Source of the DNA: a virus
IMG/VR virus record: IMGVR_UViG_3300031957_003344
Coordinates: 1 to 29,196 of that record
Strand: one strand, 5' to 3'
DNA length: 29,196 nucleotides
In this document: piece by piece, positions 1 to 7,115 of the stretch
Numbering within the stretch: the stretch's first letter is position 1
How the letters are laid out: the number at the start of each line of letters is the position of its first letter
Notes under the pieces: model-generated
Databases searched by the model: none
Seen by the model: the letters and a program-made list of their open reading frames with translations, nothing else
What the model was told of the DNA's origin: nothing
Position numbers and translations under genes: made by a program

Positions 1-834
1 AGATTGTACACTGAAACACTTGGAGCTTCTCAAACTATTTCAATTCAATCTGTCATAGTCCAACAACTTGACCCGAATGGTTATTGGAATACAAACCCTA
101 ATTGGTTAATAGAACAAGGTCAGGCGGTAAGTGACGGAACAAATTTAGGAAGCCTTAACCAAGCAGGAATAACCACACTTGGAAAGACCTACATAGCTAA
201 ATATGATATTCTTTCTTATACTTCGGGGGATGGTTTTCAACAACGGGTAGGTAGTGGTTCGGCTTATTCTGATGCAGAAACTTCTATTGCTACGCATAGC
301 ATAACCCAAATAGCTACGGGGAACGATTATATTTATATTAGTCCTCAAAACACGATTGGTTCTATAACTAACGTATCGGTCAAACTTTTAGGCACTTATT
401 CAGACCAAAGCATTTACGTCACGGCTGCCGATGTTCAAACTATTCCACAAGCGAGTGTGTATTACTTAGTAGAATTAACTTCTATGGCTTCGAAGAATAG
501 CATATACTTCCTTCCATCTTCGGTAGTACCCAATAATGGACGTTATACTAAATTGAATTTCACGGTAATAAGTAAAGACGCAACACCTACCCCTGCAAGT
601 GGGATTATTTCTTTCTATGATTCCGTTGGTGGGTTCGATACCTATCCGATGGGGTTTTACGAATTTAAAATATATGAACAAACGAGTTCTACCAATTTAA
701 ACCCTACCTTAGCCACAAACCTTTTAGAAAAAGGAATTGCTTATGTTCGTGATTTTAACGGAAATATGGAGGAATTAGACGCCCCATTTAATGAGTACAC
801 TCCTTCCACGAATCAATATGTTTACCGATCATGA
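1..834 (+). CDS. Tail fibre / adhesin protein, C-terminal part (5' truncated)
   Basis: The frame is open from the first base (the TTG at base 4 is not a convincing start), so this is the end of a longer gene. The first 25 residues end in a strand resembling the last strand of a carbohydrate-binding-type jelly roll. A second such domain follows at about residues 25-130, ending in NVSVKLLG, the usual closing strand of these folds. The remainder is a beta-rich domain with no family I recognise. Its style matches the open-ended fibre gene at 28373-29196, which also ends a jelly roll in NVSIKELG; the two are probably parts of one gene. The stop overlaps the portal start as ATGA, so the two are translationally coupled. 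Role in host-surface binding is inferred from the fold. Confidence 0.6.
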   Translation, partial: RLYTETLGASQTISIQSVIVQQLDPNGYWNTNPNWLIEQGQAVSDGTNLGSLNQAGITTLGKTYIAKYDILSYTSGDGFQQRVGSGSAYSDAETSIATHSITQIATGNDYIYISPQNTIGSITNVSVKLLGTYSDQSIYVTAADVQTIPQASVYYLVELTSMASKNSIYFLPSSVVPNNGRYTKLNFTVISKDATPTPASGIISFYDSVGGFDTYPMGFYEFKIYEQTSSTNLNPTLATNLLEKGIAYVRDFNGNMEELDAPFNEYTPSTNQYVYRS

Positions 835-2591
835 AGAAACAAAATTTTTCCTTTTTAAACTATGACACCTCGGAAATTCCTTTATTCAAGGAGAAACAGG
901 GACAAAAATGGGTGAATTATGGCGTAGATAACCTCTATGGTGATTATTTGAGGGATTTATTTTTAGCGAGTTCCACCCACGGCGCTATTGTTAATGGGGT
1001 TGCAGATATGATTTATGGCGGTGGATTGGATGCCACCGATCGGGAGGAAAATGATGAAAAAAAGGAACAATGGATTAGGTTACAGGATTTGCTTAATAAT
1101 AGCGACCATGAACTATTGCAAAAAATATCCTTCGATATTAAATTGTATGGTATGACCTACCTAAATGTTATTTGGAACGCCTCAAGAACAAGGATAGCAG
1201 AATTAAAACATTTACCCGTCCACACGATAAGATGCGGTGTGGCGGATTCTGAGGGGGTAATAAGCGAGTTTTATTATAAATATGATTGGCATGACAGGAG
1301 GAGCCATGAAAAGGTCATACAAGCCTTTGAAATGGATAACAGGACAGAAGCCTCAACTTGTTTACAAATAAAAAGGTACTCAGTCGCTCAACATTACTAT
1401 TCCGTGCCTGATTATGTAGGTTCTACCAATTACATAGAACTTGATCGGGAGGTTTCTCAATTCCATCTTTCTAATATAAAACGTGGCTTTTTCCCTTCAA
1501 TGCTTCTAAGCTTTAAAAATGGAGTTCCTACACAGGAGGAAAGGATACAAATTGAGAGGAAGGTAATGGATAAATTTACGGGGGCAGACCAAGCAGGTAG
1601 GATTTTAATTACATTTAATGATGGTGAGGAAACAGCGCCAACTTTTACACCCATAGATACTAATAATGCCGATGGAATGTACGAATACCTCTCTAAAACC
1701 GTTAGTGAGAAGATTTTAACGGGACACAGGGTGGTAAGTCCGCTTATTTTTGGTGTTCGCACCGAGGGAGGAGGATTTGGAAGCAATGCCGAGGAATTAA
1801 GGGATTCTTATTCTTTATTCAATAACACGGTAATAGAACCATTTCAAAATATTCTTTTAAAGGCTTTAGGAAATTTATTCGCTATTAATGACATTGAATT
1901 AGATATTTACTTTATCACGGCAAAACCTGCCGATTTCTTAGATTTAGACACTATTGATGCATTGGATGAGGGAGAACAAGAAAAGGAAGGCGTTGATGTG
2001 GAGGAACTCAAACAAGTCCAATTAAAAGTTGCGAATGTCCTTATTGAATTAGGCGAGGATGAAAGTGAAATATTAAAAGGATATGAGAAAATTGATGAAC
2101 GCAAAGTGGAGGAAAATACTGAACCGATCATGGATGCTTTATTTAATTTCGCTTCTGTTATTCCAAGCACAGGCAACGATGGAAAGGGTAAAAGCAAACA
2201 AGATAACGAATTAATAAAGGTGCGTTACAGATATGCCCCTGACCGCAATACGCATAAACCACAGCGCGATTTTTGTTCTGATATGATTACGGCGGGGAAG
2301 GTGTACACACGAGAAAACATCTTAGCAGGGTTTGGGGCAAATCCGGGATTTGGAATTGATGGTGCGCCTACTTATGATATTTGGTTTTATAAGGGCGGTC
2401 CAAATTGCTACCATTGGTGGGAACGGGTGACATATTTACAAAAAAACAACCAAAAGATTACCGTTAATGAGGCTCGTAGGCTGATAACCTCTTTACCACC
2501 AAACGAGCGCGATGCGGTTAGAATTCCAACTAATCCAAAAGAGGTCGCTAAACGTCCTATAGATATGCCTAATCGTGGATACTATAATTAA
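831..2591 (+). CDS. Portal protein with C-terminal MuF-like extension
   Basis: 586 residues. Residues 1-370 have the look of a siphovirus portal: an N-terminal segment with a GVDNLYGDYL-like start, a central beta region, and the helical region near 290-345 (VSEKILTGHRVVSP, then a GGGFGSNAEE loop). The portal forms the dodecameric DNA channel at one capsid vertex and docks the terminase. Residues 375-445 are acidic and probably coiled coil. Residues 464-540 form a separate domain with RDFCSDM, YTREN and WFYKGGPNCYHWW; in my recollection this Cys/His pattern occurs in Bacteroidetes phage head-morphogenesis or XkdF-type proteins, and here it is joined to the portal. The start overlaps the fibre stop by four bases and the connector gene follows after six bases. 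Portal assignment is fairly firm; the C-terminal domain's role is unknown. Confidence 0.75.
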   Translation: MKKQNFSFLNYDTSEIPLFKEKQGQKWVNYGVDNLYGDYLRDLFLASSTHGAIVNGVADMIYGGGLDATDREENDEKKEQWIRLQDLLNNSDHELLQKISFDIKLYGMTYLNVIWNASRTRIAELKHLPVHTIRCGVADSEGVISEFYYKYDWHDRRSHEKVIQAFEMDNRTEASTCLQIKRYSVAQHYYSVPDYVGSTNYIELDREVSQFHLSNIKRGFFPSMLLSFKNGVPTQEERIQIERKVMDKFTGADQAGRILITFNDGEETAPTFTPIDTNNADGMYEYLSKTVSEKILTGHRVVSPLIFGVRTEGGGFGSNAEELRDSYSLFNNTVIEPFQNILLKALGNLFAINDIELDIYFITAKPADFLDLDTIDALDEGEQEKEGVDVEELKQVQLKVANVLIELGEDESEILKGYEKIDERKVEENTEPIMDALFNFASVIPSTGNDGKGKSKQDNELIKVRYRYAPDRNTHKPQRDFCSDMITAGKVYTRENILAGFGANPGFGIDGAPTYDIWFYKGGPNCYHWWERVTYLQKNNQKITVNEARRLITSLPPNERDAVRIPTNPKEVAKRPIDMPNRGYYN

Positions 2592-2597
2592 AAAATA

Positions 2598-3164
2598 ATG
2601 AGCCAAGCACTTTTCGTTTCAGCAAATAGATTAAAACGCGACACAGCCATAGGGGGTAGTGTTGATGACGATTTAATTCGTCCATATGTTTATATGGCAC
2701 AGCAAAGATGGATATTACCCGTCCTCGGAACTAAATTATATGATAAGCTTTGCGCCGAGGTGGATGCAGGAACGGTGTCGGGCGTCTATGAAACACTTTT
2801 AAACGATTATATTATTCCATCTACCGTTCAATATGCCTTTGTCCAATTAGTTCCATTTTTGCGCCTTAGGTTTGTAAATAACGCCGTGGTGATTATGAAC
2901 TCAGAGCAAAGTCAGGCGGCCACATACGATGATTTAAAGCCTTTAATGGACCAAGCCTTGGATATGGCAACATTTTACAGGGAAAGACTAATTGATTTTA
3001 TCAATAACAACACTTCGGATTATCCTGAATATTCGAGCAATACGGGAGCAGATTTATCCCCAACCACTTCCAACTATACTCAGGGTTTAAATTTAGAATA
3101 CACTTATACTGATTTGAGGTATAAGGCTTTTTTATCAGCAATTGGCGCTAATAACCTATGTTAA
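2598..3164 (+). CDS. Head-tail connector (neck) protein
   Basis: 188 residues, mainly helical. It starts with a short segment leading into a four-helix pattern: DDDLIRPYVYMAQQRWILPVLG, then IIPSTVQYAFVQLVPFLRLRF, then a long helix containing MDQALDMATFYRERLIDF. This resembles the adaptor family that in Bacteroidetes phages often lies next to the portal (the family I know as DUF6712). Such proteins sit under the portal and join head to tail. The Ser/Thr/Asn-rich C-terminus (residues 150-170) looks like a flexible tail. Position directly after the portal supports the call; the match is from memory of the family, not a search. Confidence 0.6.
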   Translation: MSQALFVSANRLKRDTAIGGSVDDDLIRPYVYMAQQRWILPVLGTKLYDKLCAEVDAGTVSGVYETLLNDYIIPSTVQYAFVQLVPFLRLRFVNNAVVIMNSEQSQAATYDDLKPLMDQALDMATFYRERLIDFINNNTSDYPEYSSNTGADLSPTTSNYTQGLNLEYTYTDLRYKAFLSAIGANNLC

Positions 3165-3221
3165 AGAAAAATAAGTATAAACCACGGTTAAAAAATGAGC
3201 ACAAATTGAAAATTTATCTAA

Positions 3222-3773
3222 ATGGCAAACAAAAAAATATCCGAACTAACAGCATTAACCACAGCGGCTTCAGACGATGTTCTGGCAATTGTGGATGTCT
3301 CGGGAACTGCGGAAACAAAGAAAATAACCGTAGCTAATCTTACGGCAGGTGCAGGTGGTGGAATTCTTACACAGGTGGAAACCACGGTAAACAATGCGGC
3401 AGTATTAGCCATGAAATATGACAACGCACCAATTACCTTAGTGGCGGCGGAGGCAGGGAAAATCCATGTGCCTGTTAATGTGACTTTGGTGGCAACATGG
3501 GGAACACCTAATGAAAATTCTTCGGATGATTTGCGAATTGGTTGGGATGCGGCTACCTCAACCTCGGCAGACTATTTTGTTGGTATTCGGGATTTTATGA
3601 ATGGATTAACTAGTGGGACGCATACGGCTTGCGTTTCTCCTTTTGCCAATGGATTCGGAAATGTTTACCCTTCTACGCCCGTAAATAAACCTCTGCAGGT
3701 TTGGTGTTCGGATAATTTTACGGGTGGATGGTCTATGACCATTTATACCACTTACTATTCAATTACTGTCTAA
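3222..3773 (+). CDS. Small virion protein (head fibre / decoration-like)
   Basis: 183 residues. The N-terminal 40 residues (KISELTALTTAASDDVLAIVDVS... ETKKITVANL) are a leader commonly found on phage fibre, head-fibre or decoration proteins, probably a capsid- or tail-docking strand. The rest is beta-rich, low in charge and rich in Thr, Gly and Asn, as expected for an exposed trimeric or jelly-roll domain. It lies between the connector and the lysis genes and its stop overlaps the next start as TAATG. The 57 bases upstream contain no gene that I can see. Where it sits on the virion cannot be read from the sequence. Confidence 0.5.
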   Translation: MANKKISELTALTTAASDDVLAIVDVSGTAETKKITVANLTAGAGGGILTQVETTVNNAAVLAMKYDNAPITLVAAEAGKIHVPVNVTLVATWGTPNENSSDDLRIGWDAATSTSADYFVGIRDFMNGLTSGTHTACVSPFANGFGNVYPSTPVNKPLQVWCSDNFTGGWSMTIYTTYYSITV

Positions 3774-3973
3774 TGGAAATAATAGCGATAGGCGCATCTT
3801 GTTTCGTAGGAATACTTGGAACTTGGATTAGGATGACTAATGACGTTACTAAAATAAAAAGCAGATTATATTCCCTTGAAAAGCAGGAGGGTGAGGTCAA
3901 AAACCTACTTAAAGAATTGTGTGTTGGTATGCAGGAAATAAAATTGCTTTTGGCAGAAAAAGGTATTAAATGA
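3773..3973 (+). CDS. Small membrane-anchored coiled-coil protein
   Basis: 66 residues. The ATG overlaps the preceding stop (TAATG), which decides against longer starts in the same frame. Residues 1-17 form a hydrophobic helix (MEIIAIGASCFVGILG), followed by a Lys/Glu-rich coiled coil (about residues 22-60: VTKIKSRLYSLEKQEGEVKN and onward). It is directly upstream of, and overlaps (ATGA), the amidase. A membrane helix plus coiled coil beside an endolysin recalls XhlA-type or spanin-like lysis accessories, but the orientation (membrane helix first) fits neither perfectly. Function is inferred from context only. Confidence 0.5.
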   Translation: MEIIAIGASCFVGILGTWIRMTNDVTKIKSRLYSLEKQEGEVKNLLKELCVGMQEIKLLLAEKGIK

Positions 3974-4413
3974 GAACTATTAATCAAGTAATTTTACATT
4001 GTACAGCGACTACACTTGAACGGGAACTTTCGGTGCAGGAAATTCGCGGTTGGCATGTCATAGATAGAGGATGGGCGGACATCGGATACCATTTCCTTAT
4101 TCACCAAGATGGGACGATAGAAAAAGGCAGGCCTATTCATAAAATGGGCGCTCATACCTTCGGAAATAATTTTGGTAGTGTCGGCGTGGCATATTGTGGT
4201 GGTGTCATAGAGAAAAAAACCAAAACCACAAAAAAATATGTGCCTAAAGACACCATGACCAAAGAACAGGAAAGTTCGTTTAGGGAATTATTTAAAATCC
4301 TTTCGGTTATTTTTGGTGAATTGAAATTGAGGGGACATAACGATTACTCGGAAAAAAAAGCGTGTCCAAGTTTTAAGGTAAACGAAAAATTTGGGGACAT
4401 AAAAACAATATAA
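3970..4413 (+). CDS. N-acetylmuramoyl-L-alanine amidase (T7 lysozyme-type endolysin)
   Basis: 147 residues, the length of T7 lysozyme and other single-domain Amidase_2 enzymes, which cut the bond between muramic acid and L-alanine in peptidoglycan. Visible motifs: ILHCTAT with zinc ligand H10; GYHFLIHQDG with Y40 and H41; GAHTFGNN; and GHNDYSEKKACPSF with zinc ligands H123 and C132 and a probable catalytic lysine at 129 or 130. There is no signal peptide, so release to the periplasm should need a holin; two holin-like genes follow. It overlaps the upstream gene by four bases. Confidence 0.9.
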   Translation: MRTINQVILHCTATTLERELSVQEIRGWHVIDRGWADIGYHFLIHQDGTIEKGRPIHKMGAHTFGNNFGSVGVAYCGGVIEKKTKTTKKYVPKDTMTKEQESSFRELFKILSVIFGELKLRGHNDYSEKKACPSFKVNEKFGDIKTI

Positions 4414-4414
4414 T

Positions 4415-4570
4415 ATGGAATTTTTTTTAGCAAATTGGAAAGAATTAGCGTTAGCGTTGATTACATTAGCGGGAACTTACACCGCATTAACCGAAACCAA
4501 AAAAGATGACAGGATATTGGATATTATTCGACGAATATTCAATGCTGTTATTCTTGGAAAGAATAGATGA
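4415..4570 (+). CDS. Small holin-like membrane protein (51 aa)
   Basis: 51 residues. One hydrophobic helix at about residues 6-25 (ANWKELALALITLAGTYTAL) is followed by a charged tail (TETKKDDRILDIIRR) and a short amphipathic segment ending LGKNR. Small single-span proteins with this layout beside an amidase are frequent in Bacteroidetes phages and are thought to be holins. It starts two bases after the amidase stop and its stop overlaps the next gene as ATGA. A TTAGCG triplet repeat (4435-4475) encodes part of the helix. Confidence 0.6.
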   Translation: MEFFLANWKELALALITLAGTYTALTETKKDDRILDIIRRIFNAVILGKNR

Positions 4571-4782
4571 AAGCGGTCTTAGCACTTTTATCGAAATTGA
4601 ATTTTACGGAGGTATTTCGTGAAAAAGGAAACCTTAGAAAGTGGTCAGCTAAAAGAACCATCGGAGGTTTAATCGTTGCCTATGCATTAACGTCAATGGA
4701 CGGTGAGATAGAATGGAAGGGGGTGGTGTTATGTGTCGTGGGTATTGTTCCACTATGCTTATCTTTTTTTGAAAGACGTTAG
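4567..4782 (+). CDS. Two-span membrane protein, possible holin/antiholin
   Basis: 71 residues. A basic N-terminal segment (REKGNLRKWSAKRT) precedes a hydrophobic helix (IGGLIVAYALTS), a short acidic turn (MDGEIEW) and a second helix (GVVLCVVGIVPLCLSFF) ending in ERR. The two-span hairpin with charged ends suits a class II-type holin or antiholin. It is coupled to the 51-residue protein upstream by an ATGA overlap and completes the lysis cassette. Which of the two is the pore former cannot be told from sequence. Confidence 0.5.
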   Translation: MKAVLALLSKLNFTEVFREKGNLRKWSAKRTIGGLIVAYALTSMDGEIEWKGVVLCVVGIVPLCLSFFERR

Positions 4783-5512
4783 ACCAAGACTAAAAGGGAA
4801 CAAGCTAAAAGCTTTCCAACACCTGACCAAACAGGAAAGGCGTATTCTTGTCGTTGGTGATTTGCATGAGCCGTTTTGTTTAGAGGGATATTTACAATTT
4901 TGTAAGGACATCTATGCCAAATGGAATTGCAATCAGGTGGTTTTTATTGGGGATATTATAGATAACCATTATGCGAGTTATCATGAATCAGACCCCAATG
5001 GATTAAGCGGAGGGGATGAATTGTCTTTGGCGATTAAACGAATAAAAAAATGGTACAAGGCGTTTCCTGTTGCCGATGTTTGTATTGGTAACCATGACCG
5101 CATCATAATGCGTAAGGCTTTTAGTTCGGCGATTCCTCAGGAATGGATTAAATCTTACAATGAGGTTTTAGGAACTAATTGGAATTGGGTTGAACGTGTG
5201 GTATATGATCAAGTCCAATATGTTCATGGTGAAGGAGGGACGGCAAGGACTAAGGCTAAAAATGACATGCAAAGCACTGTACAAGGGCATATCCATACAC
5301 AAGCTTACACCGAATGGATGGTAGGTAGGAATTTCAGGGTATTTGGGATGCAGGTCGGGTGCGGAATAGATTGGGAAAGTTTTGCGATGGCGTATGCAAG
5401 AAATTATAAGAAACAAGCAATAGGATGCGGTGTTGTATTGGGAGGGCATACAGCAATTAATTGCCTAATGCCTTTAGGAAAACCTAAATCATCCCCAGGG
5501 CGTGTCTTATAA
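4733..5512 (+). CDS. Calcineurin-like metallophosphoesterase
   Basis: Contains the full metal-binding set of the calcineurin-like fold: GDLHE (D43, H45 counted from the GTG), GDIIDN (D74), GNHD (N120, H121), a lone histidine in VHGEGG (H165) and GHIH (H186, H188). These coordinate two metal ions and hydrolyse phosphoesters; phage members include lambda protein phosphatase, but the substrate here (protein, nucleotide or nucleic acid) is not evident. There is no ATG: GTG at 4733 gives 259 residues, TTG at 4769 gives 247 and starts nearer the domain. Either way it overlaps the preceding membrane-protein gene, so translation is probably coupled. It is the last rightward gene before the convergent gap. 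Confidence 0.8.
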   Translation: MSWVLFHYAYLFLKDVRPRLKGNKLKAFQHLTKQERRILVVGDLHEPFCLEGYLQFCKDIYAKWNCNQVVFIGDIIDNHYASYHESDPNGLSGGDELSLAIKRIKKWYKAFPVADVCIGNHDRIIMRKAFSSAIPQEWIKSYNEVLGTNWNWVERVVYDQVQYVHGEGGTARTKAKNDMQSTVQGHIHTQAYTEWMVGRNFRVFGMQVGCGIDWESFAMAYARNYKKQAIGCGVVLGGHTAINCLMPLGKPKSSPGRVL

Positions 5513-5548
5513 AGTTCGAGAACTGTCCCGTTGTGTACCCTACCGGGA
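5513..5548. other. Two short inverted repeats just after the metallophosphoesterase stop
   Basis: AGTTC-GA-GAACT (5513-5524) and TCCCG-N13-CGGGA (5526-5548) lie one base apart immediately after the stop codon. They are the first two of four inverted repeats filling this convergent gap. Neither is followed by a T-run, so they are not simple terminators. The minus strand here has a stretch, GGTCGATTCCCGG, that resembles a tRNA T-arm, but no cloverleaf can be built around it. Confidence 0.4.
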
Positions 5549-5571
5549 ATCGACCTTTTATGATATGGAAA

Positions 5572-5603
5572 CCCCCCACCAAAAATGAAAAAAAGGTGAG
5601 GGG
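5572..5603. terminator. Hairpin in convergent gap, possible bidirectional terminator
   Basis: CCCCCCACC (5572-5580) and GGTGAGGGG (5595-5603) pair over nine positions with one C-A mismatch around an A-rich 14-base loop. It lies between the end of the rightward metallophosphoesterase gene and the end of the leftward methyltransferase gene, where a shared terminator is expected. On the minus strand the loop is T-rich and three T's follow the stem; on the plus strand there is no T-run, so efficiency is uncertain. Confidence 0.45.
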
Positions 5604-5607
5604 CTGA

Positions 5608-5639
5608 CCGTGGCGTTAGGGGTATCCTATTTACCACGG
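5608..5639. other. Two-part hairpin next to the methyltransferase stop
   Basis: CCGTGG (5608-5613) pairs with CCACGG (5634-5639), and inside it TAGG (5617-5620) pairs with CCTA (5626-5629) around a five-base loop, giving a nested stem with a small internal loop. It is only four bases from the preceding hairpin. No T-run flanks it. It could be part of a termination region, a structured RNA or a protein-binding site. Confidence 0.4.
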
Positions 5640-5660
5640 ACTATTGCATATGTCAATACG

Positions 5661-6302
5661 TTACAAATTTACATTTTTTTCGGTTGCTATTATAATTTCC
5701 AAGCACAATTTATCCGGGATTATGCTTCTTTCGTAATTGTCTTTTAACCCTTGTGTTCCTGTTGGGGAACCTCTCGGCGCATCCTCATGATGGCATTTGA
5801 TATTTCCATTAAAACAAATTGGAATCGGTTGCCAACCCATTGGATGAAACATGTCATGGAAATTATTTGACCAAATATCGGTAGGTTTCATGCGTATATC
5901 CCCATAAGAGCAATAGGTAACGGTTTTTCGGTTTATACCTTTGACCTTTCGCCTCATTTTTCCCCTTGGATTTTCCATGTAAAAAATTGAATTAGGAAAC
6001 CATGTAAATATTTCCAACGTTTTTTCTAATATTTTCAAACCTAACAAAGCTTCCTTGGTTTTTGGTTCATGGTTTTCATACCAATGCACACCAATACTTG
6101 CAACGGAAAAATAGGTGCAAGGAGGGGATGCCCATATCATATCGGGAATAAAAGGGATGTCCTCAATGGTTAAATCCAAAATGTCCTTCACTAAGGATAT
6201 TCCCTCAAAATTATTAATATCCACGCTATAAACAAAGTGTCCCCTTGCCTCGCAAATTTTTCCTATTGATCGGGAACCTGCGAAAAGTTCCAAAACCTTC
6301 AC
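5661..6302 (-). CDS. Compact cytosine-C5 DNA methyltransferase
   Basis: 213 residues. Motif I (LELFAGSRSIGK, residues 4-15) binds S-adenosylmethionine, YSVDIN (25-30) fits motif II, and WASPPCTYFS (57-66) is motif IV with the catalytic cysteine C62. Motif VI appears as ENP (110-112) in place of the usual ENV. Further on are CSYGDIRMKPTDIW (131-144) and a Cys/His segment KCHHEDAPRGS (169-179) common to a small phage-borne family. It is much shorter than ordinary Dcm-type enzymes and has no large target-recognition domain. No restriction partner is nearby, so protection against host restriction, or supplying 5-methylcytosine for further modification, is more likely than a restriction-modification pair. 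It is the last gene of the leftward operon and overlaps the upstream gene by four bases. Confidence 0.8.
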   Translation of the reverse strand: MKVLELFAGSRSIGKICEARGHFVYSVDINNFEGISLVKDILDLTIEDIPFIPDMIWASPPCTYFSVASIGVHWYENHEPKTKEALLGLKILEKTLEIFTWFPNSIFYMENPRGKMRRKVKGINRKTVTYCSYGDIRMKPTDIWSNNFHDMFHPMGWQPIPICFNGNIKCHHEDAPRGSPTGTQGLKDNYERSIIPDKLCLEIIIATEKNVNL

Positions 6303-6526
6303 CCTTGCTTAATTGCAAGGGAATATTCTGCCACTTTTGTAGTGCCTCCATATCGGTTTTTCACCTCCACCATTTTGGTGTCAATATTGTATCCGTTTTC
6401 TTTCAAATCAAATATCCGTGCTGATAATCGATAGCACCCTAAATCCCGCATGGCTTGTAAAGGGGTAATAGTGCAATAATCATTTAGATAATTTATTATT
6501 CTATCTTGTTGGGTTATCTTTTTCAT
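6299..6526 (-). CDS. Winged helix-turn-helix protein
   Basis: 75 residues. The pattern QQDRIINYLNDY-C-TITPLQAMRDLGCYRLSARIFDLKENGYNI is a compact winged helix of the kind frequent in phage early regions (helix 1, TITPLQA second helix, RLSARIFDL recognition helix, then a beta wing around VKNRYGGTTKVAEYSL). It probably binds DNA. It overlaps the methyltransferase downstream (ATGA) and the 54-residue gene upstream, so all three are likely co-translated. Confidence 0.7.
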   Translation of the reverse strand: MKKITQQDRIINYLNDYCTITPLQAMRDLGCYRLSARIFDLKENGYNIDTKMVEVKNRYGGTTKVAEYSLAIKQG

Positions 6527-6665
6527 TTTGTTCTTTATTTATATTAATACATTCCTCTTGAACCACAGGATGCCAACAGGCATCTATGTTGTCATATGGT
6601 ACATAATTTTGCCTTGCCCATCCTCGGAAAAGTTCTTTTTCGTCATCACTTAATTTTTTAAACAT
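6501..6665 (-). CDS. Small conserved-looking phage protein (54 aa)
   Basis: 54 residues, with an ATG at 6665 and a TAG at 6501-6503, overlapping the downstream winged-helix gene by 26 bases. It begins with a helical acidic/basic segment (FKKLSDDEKELFRGWARQ) and contains YDNIDACWHPVVQEEC, a Trp/His/Cys-containing stretch that looks constrained and that I recall from other Bacteroidetes phage small proteins. No function can be assigned. The translated sequence and tight fit between neighbours make it a credible gene despite its size. Confidence 0.55.
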   Translation of the reverse strand: MFKKLSDDEKELFRGWARQNYVPYDNIDACWHPVVQEECININKEQNEKDNPTR

Positions 6666-6667
6666 TT

Positions 6668-7111
6668 TTAATATTTTATTTTGAATCCTTTTTTATCATA
6701 TAAACTCTTAAATTTAACTTCCATAGGCTCTGACCTTAAAACTTCCTCGCCTCTATAACGGGTATAATATTTATAGTCATTTTCCGTCCAATCAAAAGGG
6801 ATAGGTTGTTGTAAGGCAAAAAGCAACATTTGATGCCATTTGCAAAATTCAGCCGTAACATGAGGATGCCAAAATGTAACTTCACTAATATCTATTTCCT
6901 TTTCTTTGTGAAATTTATACCTACAAAACGCCATGGGCGAACCCCATCCTACATATTTATCACCTACTTTGGCGGTGATTGTTTTGTGGTATTTTTCGGC
7001 TAATTCTAAAGCTCCAACACCATCAGAGGTGAATACGGGTGAATTGGTTTTAATAGTGTGTCCTGTTAGAACAACTTCGCCCGATAGGGGACTTATGCGA
7101 TATTTACTCAT
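6668..7111 (-). CDS. Hypothetical protein of the leftward early operon
   Basis: 147 residues, not recognised. It begins MSKYRISPLSGEVVLTGHTI and has a mixed alpha/beta pattern, a central FWHPHVTAEFCKWHQMLLFA segment rich in aromatic residues, His and Cys, and a basic C-terminus. It starts four bases after the gene upstream ends and ends two bases before the 54-residue gene starts, so it is part of the same transcript. No signal peptide or membrane helix is visible. Confidence 0.6.
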   Translation of the reverse strand: MSKYRISPLSGEVVLTGHTIKTNSPVFTSDGVGALELAEKYHKTITAKVGDKYVGWGSPMAFCRYKFHKEKEIDISEVTFWHPHVTAEFCKWHQMLLFALQQPIPFDWTENDYKYYTRYRGEEVLRSEPMEVKFKSLYDKKGFKIKY

Positions 7112-7115
7112 TTTT

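Noticed and set aside
5526-5560. tRNA-like T-arm on the minus strand (GGTCGATTCCCGG)
   Set aside because: No matching anticodon arm, D arm and acceptor stem can be built around it, so it is not a functional tRNA; kept only as part of the inverted-repeat cluster.
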